64,000 bases of DNA from Oceaniferula marina (GTDB lineage: Bacteria > Verrucomicrobiota > Verrucomicrobiia > Verrucomicrobiales > Akkermansiaceae). Numbering within the stretch: the stretch's first letter is position 1; the number at the start of each line of letters is the position of its first letter. The DNA is taken from assembly GCF_013391475.1 (NCBI RefSeq), contig NZ_JACBAZ010000002.1:773837-837836 (forward strand), read 5' to 3'. Of this stretch, positions 59,704 through 64,000 are shown in pieces. Below the pieces are notes generated by a model. The model was not told the origin of the DNA. It searched no databases and saw only the letters and a program-made list of their open reading frames with translations. Position numbers and translations under genes: made by a program.

Positions 59704-60648
59704 ATGCCCGAAGAATCTACTACGCCCGAACCTGCAGCTGATGAGTCTGCAGCCCCTGAAAAATCTCCCAGTAAAAAATCCGCCCCCAAGACGTCTGGTG
59801 AGAAAGGTAAGGGCGTGAAAAAAACTAAAAAGAAGGAGCAGGCTGCCGATGAGGTATCCTCTGCTCCCTCTGCCACTGAAAACAAAGTGGTCGAGCAGGA
59901 ATCTCTCCCACTCGAGGGTGGCGACGGCGGGCCTGCGAAAAAGCAAAGCCGCCCGATGAAAAAAAATGTCCGGGTCGCTAAAAAAGCCACCCAAAAAGGC
60001 TCCAAGTCCGACAAGGACGTTGAGGCGCGCGACACATCGCCTTCAAATGATGGCGGGTCAGATACAGCATCGGATCAAAACCAGGGGCAGCAACGGAGAG
60101 GGCGCGGCAGAAACCGCGGCCGTCAACAAGAGCCACAGGATGAACAAAAAACCGAAATTGATTCGGATTTGGTCGCAAAACGCGCTTGGAAAATTTTTGT
60201 AGGTGAGGTGAACGAAGAGGGACTGGTTTTGATTGGAGACAAGGATGCTCGCGAGTTGGCTCGCCGTAGCCTTCGGGTCGCTGAAATCTATACCCGTGAA
60301 GAGTCCATTCAGCTGCGGCGCGGTCAGGACAAGCCGAGACAGGCGAAGCAGGTCCGCAGTCCGGAGAAAAAGAAGGTGGCAAAAGTAGCCAAGGAGAAGG
60401 AAGAACAAACACCTAAGCAACAAGTGCCAGCCAAGCCGGACAAGGATGAGCCGACGAAAGCCAAAGCGGATAAAAAATCCGCGGTGAAGACCCCGGCAAG
60501 AGTCAAAGACGTAGCTCAGCAGGTCGAGGATAAGCCTGCCAATTCTAAGTCTGCCAAGTCTAAACCGGCTGATACAAAACCGGCAGAGCCCAAGCCTGAA
60601 GTGCTTCAAGCGGATGCTTCCAAGAGCGAAGACGCAAGTGATGCGTGA
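59704..60648 (+). CDS. low-complexity basic protein with one short folded core
   Basis: 314 residues from the ATG at 59704; a TTG at 59680 is an alternative. Almost all of it is disordered, with Pro/Glu/Lys/Ala repeats and an RG-rich patch RRGRGRNRGRQQEPQDEQK. A single ordered-looking stretch lies near residues 150-205 (SDLVAKRAWKIFVGEVNEEG, then VLIGDKDARELARRSLRVAE). RG-rich tails suggest RNA or protein binding, but no function is known. It follows the pseudopilin gene and may be a separate unit. Confidence 0.7.
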   Translation: MPEESTTPEPAADESAAPEKSPSKKSAPKTSGEKGKGVKKTKKKEQAADEVSSAPSATENKVVEQESLPLEGGDGGPAKKQSRPMKKNVRVAKKATQKGSKSDKDVEARDTSPSNDGGSDTASDQNQGQQRRGRGRNRGRQQEPQDEQKTEIDSDLVAKRAWKIFVGEVNEEGLVLIGDKDARELARRSLRVAEIYTREESIQLRRGQDKPRQAKQVRSPEKKKVAKVAKEKEEQTPKQQVPAKPDKDEPTKAKADKKSAVKTPARVKDVAQQVEDKPANSKSAKSKPADTKPAEPKPEVLQADASKSEDASDA

Positions 60649-60707
60649 TTCCTCTTCCAGGCCCAATTCGATGAATTGACCGGCTTGCCATTCGGCATGA
60701 ATGTTTT

Positions 60708-61426
60708 ATGGTTCCTCTCGTGATGAGGGGGATTGCCAGTGTGTGTGTGATGGTGACGGGGTGGCTTTTGTGCCTGTCCCCGGCTCTGTGGGCCTTGTCG
60801 AATCAGGACAAAACGGTGTTGTTGACGGCTACGGTTCAGGAATCGCCTGCGCAAATTCGTTTGGAATGGAGTGCCCCGACCAGTCAGGCTTATGTCCTTT
60901 CCCATCAAAAACTCTATCGGCGAGTGGCCGGGAAAGCCTGGGGAGCTGAATAGGCTACTTTATACCACTCCGCAAAACAGACGAGACGATTGATCGTTGT
61001 TGAGGTATTTGGAAAAGCACTGCGTGATCCATGAGAGTTCCGGATGAATGACTCCTTTGGCTTTGTTTCTCCTTAGTCATGGTGCCCGCACCATTCCTTC
61101 GTCGCGCCTTGCCAAAGAACTCATTCATCTCGGCTATCGTCCCGTCTGTTTACTACTTGGTATTAGGAACCTCGGATTTGAGCTTTGAAGATACTGAGGT
61201 GCAGCTTGGGGGCTGCTATGAGTATCGCTTGGTTCGCTTGTTTACCAATGGTCCTTTGAGTGCGACCGGCTACATTCACGCCGGGGTTCGGCTGCCGTTG
61301 GAGGACCGGCGTGGTGCGGTCTTGTTGCTGGTGAAGGTGTCGGCAGGGCTGGCGAGGCTGATCCGCCGCGCCCCGTTTTTACCGATTGAATATTGTGCGC
61401 CAGTGAGCAGCCTCAGCTCTTGCTAA
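60708..61426 (+). pseudogene. remains of a secreted FN3-type protein gene
   Basis: A start with signal-like sequence (SVCVMVTGWLLCLSPALWAL) leads into ATVQESPAQIRLEWSAPTSQ, a fibronectin-III-like strand pattern, but the frame stops at 60951. After a gap of about 200 bases with no shared frame, another piece (about 61160-61426) reads TDLSFEDTEVQLGGCYEYRL (written from LGTSDLSFEDTEVQLGG) and ATGYIHAGVRLPLEDRRGAVL, which looks like the continuation of the same type of protein. The two pieces are best explained as one broken gene. A short frame of different character (MTPLALFLLSHGARTIPSSR) lies between them. Confidence 0.5.
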
Positions 61427-61974
61427 ACGGATTTTTTGCGGCGTTGCTTGATCGCTTTCAGACGCCTCCCGCGGTTCGGTAAAAAAGCAGAGATGCCATA
61501 GACGATTGGGTAGACCAGCAGACTGAGCGTTACCGCCATGGCGAGACATCCAACAAAGAAGTCGGCCGGATTTCCCGTGATATTGAGGTTGAGGAATTTG
61601 ATCTGCATTGCTTTGTCAAACGGCATTGGAATATCGACAAATTGCCGAATCCAGTGACCAAACGTGATTTGCACTACAATCAAGGGTGGGTGGGTGAACG
61701 GGTTGGATACCCAGCAGGTTCCCATGGCGATCGGGATGTTTATTTTAGCTTTCATCCCCCAGATGGCGGCCAGCAACATTTGGAAGGGGATGGGGAGCAT
61801 CGCGCAAAAAAGGCCAATCGATAGTCCCCCGGCTACGGTGTAGCGGCACGGGTGCCAGAGCTCCCGGTTGTAGAGCGGTTTGGTCAGGGCCAACAGCCAC
61901 GGTCGGTTGCGAATGTGGGGGTGTCTGAGATAGCGGTAAGCGCGCCGAACCAGTCTGAGGTATTTGCGTTTCAT
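61423..61974 (-). CDS. DUF2062-family membrane protein
   Basis: 183 residues from the ATG at 61974; the open frame to 62034 would add 20 residues without family character. The conserved part is AGGLSIGLFCAMLPIPFQML, then AIAMGTCWVSNPFTHPPLIV-like sequence (here IAMGTCWVSNPFTHPP) and two more hydrophobic segments near 110-165, ending in a basic tail (RGRRLKAIKQRRKKSV). The function of DUF2062 is unknown. It overlaps the end of the broken gene by a few bases on the other strand. Confidence 0.85.
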   Translation of the reverse strand: MKRKYLRLVRRAYRYLRHPHIRNRPWLLALTKPLYNRELWHPCRYTVAGGLSIGLFCAMLPIPFQMLLAAIWGMKAKINIPIAMGTCWVSNPFTHPPLIVVQITFGHWIRQFVDIPMPFDKAMQIKFLNLNITGNPADFFVGCLAMAVTLSLLVYPIVYGISAFLPNRGRRLKAIKQRRKKSV

Positions 61975-62108
61975 AGCTGGTCGGTAAAAAATACTGGCAG
62001 GGGGCAATATCAGGCACTCTGGGATGGTGGGCATGCCTCGACGGCGGGTTCATTCCCAGTGGCCACCTCTATGTGGCGTTGATCCGGTGAATAATCAACC
62101 CAACAAAT

Positions 62109-62142
62109 AAAAAAACCCGCCACTGAGTGATCAGGGCGGGTT
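62109..62142 (-). terminator. terminator of the TIGR04073-type gene
   Basis: AACCCGCC and GGCGGGTT form an 8-bp stem with a 13-base loop; on the minus strand the stem is followed by a run of T residues (A-run 62109-62115). Confidence 0.75.
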
Positions 62143-62181
62143 GAAATGATTAATGAATCGTTCTATCGACGAGCTAGAAGA

Positions 62182-62610
62182 TTAAAACTTCTGCACACGT
62201 GAATAGATAAATGCCTCAGCTCCCAGAGATGGTGGGAACTCAGAGAGTCCGTCACTTGGGTTCATCTCGATACGGTGATCTTCACCACAACGCTCGTATG
62301 GTGGTTTGAAGGTTCCGTGGTAGGTTGGGCAGTGGAAAGTGAACAGTTCGTAGAAACCATAGCCAAGACGCTTGAAGGCGCGGCGTGTGCCATCGGCTAC
62401 ACCATAGGTGGATGCAGCTTTGCGGCCGTGTTCTTCGTTTTTACGGACGACTTGTTCAGGGATCTCAACGACTCCATAGATAATGTTGCTCAGGGCGCGA
62501 CCCAGCTTACGGGTAGAGGTGTAGGTGGATCCAGGGGATGCCTGAATATCAGCCATCACGCCGGATGCTGTACAGAGAATTGCTGCTGCGATCGTAAGTG
62601 CTTTTTTCAT
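62182..62610 (-). CDS. exosortase-system-associated protein, TIGR04073-like
   Basis: 142 residues from the ATG at 62610, which gives a signal peptide (MKKALTIAAAILCTASGVMA); the ATG at 62661 would place 17 odd residues before it. The mature part has RKLGRALSNIIYGVVEIPEQ, then RAFKRLGYGFYELFTFHCPT and YGVADGT, matching a family found in genomes with exosortase/PEP-CTERM systems. Its role in sorting is unknown. It supports the presence of an exosortase elsewhere in the genome. Confidence 0.82.
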   Translation of the reverse strand: MKKALTIAAAILCTASGVMADIQASPGSTYTSTRKLGRALSNIIYGVVEIPEQVVRKNEEHGRKAASTYGVADGTRRAFKRLGYGFYELFTFHCPTYHGTFKPPYERCGEDHRIEMNPSDGLSEFPPSLGAEAFIYSRVQKF

Positions 62611-62722
62611 CGTGTTTGGATAGTGAACACTCGCTGGCGGAGTGGCAATCGAAAAATTCAATTTTTCGAAAAAAACAAATGGCTCCCAAATATCGAAAAC
62701 CCTAGGTTTTTACAGGGGTCGA

Positions 62723-62753
62723 CACCCTCGGGCTCGTTTAAACTCCGAGGGTG
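62723..62753. terminator. hairpin between the RND gene end and the TIGR04073 gene
   Basis: CACCCTCGG (62723-62731) and CCGAGGGTG (62745-62753) are a 9-bp perfect stem with a 13-base loop. A T-run is lacking, so termination strength is uncertain. Confidence 0.45.
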
Positions 62754-62781
62754 GCTGTGGTCACTCTACATGCGTTTAAGC

Positions 62782-64000
62782 TTATGCTTTTTCTTTTTTA
62801 CCCGAGATTTTATCGCTGATTGATTGAATCATGGCATAGATCATCGGCACGGCAACCAGGCTGACGATGGTGGCAACCAGAAGTCCAAAACACACCGTGG
62901 TTCCGAGAACTTTGCGGCTTTCGGCCCCGGCTCCGGATGCAATCAAGAGGGGGAGAACGCCAAGGATAAAGGAAAAGGCGGTCATCAAAACGGCACGAAA
63001 TCGGATTTTAACCGCACTGATCGCAGCTTCCATTGTACTCATGCCGGATTGCCTTTGCTGCATGGCAAATTCAACAATCAGAATGGCACTTTTTGTGGCC
63101 AAGCCGATGAGCAAGACGATACCAACCTGGGTGTAGATGTTATTGGTCATGTCTCGGGCATTCAGACCAATCACGGCACCGAGCAAGGCGGTGGGGACCG
63201 AGAGACAGACCGCGATCGGGATACTCCAGCTTTCGTATTGGGCTGCCAGTACGAGGTAAACCATCAGGATGGAGAAGCCGAAGATGCCGGCCATGGCGAG
63301 TGGGTTGATATTGCGCTCCTGGAATGAGAGGTCGGTCCAGGAGTAGCCCATGGTGGTGGGAAGGCTCTTATCGGAGAGGTCTTCCATGATTTTCAGTGCT
63401 TCACCGGAGCTGAAACCAGGGGCGGCTTCACCATTAATCTTGATCGCGGGATACAGGTTGAATCGGGTGATCGTCTGTGGCCCCAGAACTTCTTCAACCG
63501 AGGCAAAGGTTCCGATGGGGATCATGGCATTATTGGCCCCTCGGACTTTGAGGTTTTTGATGTCCTCAGGTTCCATGCGGAAGTTCGTGTCTGCTTGGGC
63601 TGTGACCCGGAAGACCCGGCCGAACTTGGTGTAATCGTTGATATATGAAGAGCCGAGGGCGATGGTCAGGGTGTCATAGACATCGCTGAGTTTGACTCCC
63701 CGTTTGTTGACCTGTTCACGGTCGATGTCGATGTTGAGCTGCGGAGCGGTGGCTCGGTAGGTGGTGTTGACTTTCTGCAGGCCGGTTTGGGAGTTGCCAT
63801 CGGTGATGACCTGAATGGCGGACTGTTGCAGGGACGCTACTCCGGCTCCCTGCCGGTCTTGGAGCATGTAAGTGAAGCCCGCGGAGGTTCCCAATCCTGG
63901 TAGCGAAGGCATGGGGAAGGCAAAGGCGATGGCTTCGCCAATGCCGGACAGCCGCTGGTTCATTTGGCCGATGATTGAATTCTGGTGTTGCTCTGGCACA
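62782..64000 (-). CDS. RND efflux transporter permease (AcrB-type), C-terminal part
   Basis: The last 405 or more residues; the N-terminal part lies beyond the right edge. The segments PAIKINGEAAPGFSSGEALK, LSFQERNINPLAMAGIFGFS, VYLVLAAQYESWSIPIAVCL, QVGIVLLIGLATKSAILIVE and LPLLIASGAGAESRKVLGTT are those of the C-terminal porter and transmembrane half of HAE1-type RND pumps. It would extrude drugs or other hydrophobic compounds with proton energy, together with a membrane-fusion protein and an outer-membrane channel that are not in view. Confidence 0.94.
   Translation of the reverse strand, partial: VPEQHQNSIIGQMNQRLSGIGEAIAFAFPMPSLPGLGTSAGFTYMLQDRQGAGVASLQQSAIQVITDGNSQTGLQKVNTTYRATAPQLNIDIDREQVNKRGVKLSDVYDTLTIALGSSYINDYTKFGRVFRVTAQADTNFRMEPEDIKNLKVRGANNAMIPIGTFASVEEVLGPQTITRFNLYPAIKINGEAAPGFSSGEALKIMEDLSDKSLPTTMGYSWTDLSFQERNINPLAMAGIFGFSILMVYLVLAAQYESWSIPIAVCLSVPTALLGAVIGLNARDMTNNIYTQVGIVLLIGLATKSAILIVEFAMQQRQSGMSTMEAAISAVKIRFRAVLMTAFSFILGVLPLLIASGAGAESRKVLGTTVCFGLLVATIVSLVAVPMIYAMIQSISDKISGKKEKA

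Overview
The window looks like chromosomal DNA from a member of the Verrucomicrobiota, probably an Akkermansia/Rubritalea-type Verrucomicrobiales. This is an inference. It rests on four small secreted proteins ending in PEP-CTERM sorting signals (VPEPSS, a hydrophobic helix, then RRRK-like tails), a TIGR04073-type exosortase-associated protein, a CotH/lamin-tail giant protein, a hydrazine-synthase-alpha-like dihaem protein, sulfatase and sialidase genes, and a caa3-like oxidase cluster in the order I-III-IV-small-small-II. Gene density is high and most genes are ordinary housekeeping or envelope genes.

Layout: 1-15.9 kb holds ribH (cut by the left edge), an unknown lipoprotein, a cardiolipin synthase, clpB, gatA-gatC, an HzsA-like dihaem protein, a sialidase, a membrane-anchored squalene-cyclase-fold protein, then grpE-dnaJ-rsmE. 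A strongly folded non-coding stretch ending in a T7 terminator lies just before grpE. 16-24.6 kb holds a CAP-like secreted protein, a HerA/FtsK-type ATPase, a triple-LysM protein, fdhD, and two small membrane-protein genes (Bax-inhibitor-1 and HdeD types). 25-30.2 kb is the cytochrome c oxidase operon, whose subunit III carries a soluble insertion of about 320 residues between its third and fourth membrane helices. It is followed by glgA and a DUF805 gene.

32.5-50.8 kb is the accessory heart of the window: a XylR/AraC-type regulator, two copies of a two-gene module (PEP-CTERM protein plus an unassigned hydrolase-like protein), a 1695-residue CotH/lamin-tail/TSP3 surface protein, two more PEP-CTERM proteins, a formylglycine sulfatase and a beta-helix/discoidin protein that resembles GH141. 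A shared motif (core GACAAATTGACAAT) precedes all four PEP-CTERM genes. I read this as a co-regulated surface locus for binding and degrading a sulfated glycan; the substrate is not shown by the sequence.

50.8-64 kb holds a tRNA-Val, an RNA-processing-type metallo-beta-lactamase, a 14-copy heptamer repeat, a cation:proton antiporter, a type II secretion/type IV pilus operon (two GspE/PilB ATPases, GspF, GspG), a disordered basic protein, the remains of a broken gene, a DUF2062 protein, the TIGR04073 protein and the C-terminal part of an RND efflux pump that runs off the right edge.
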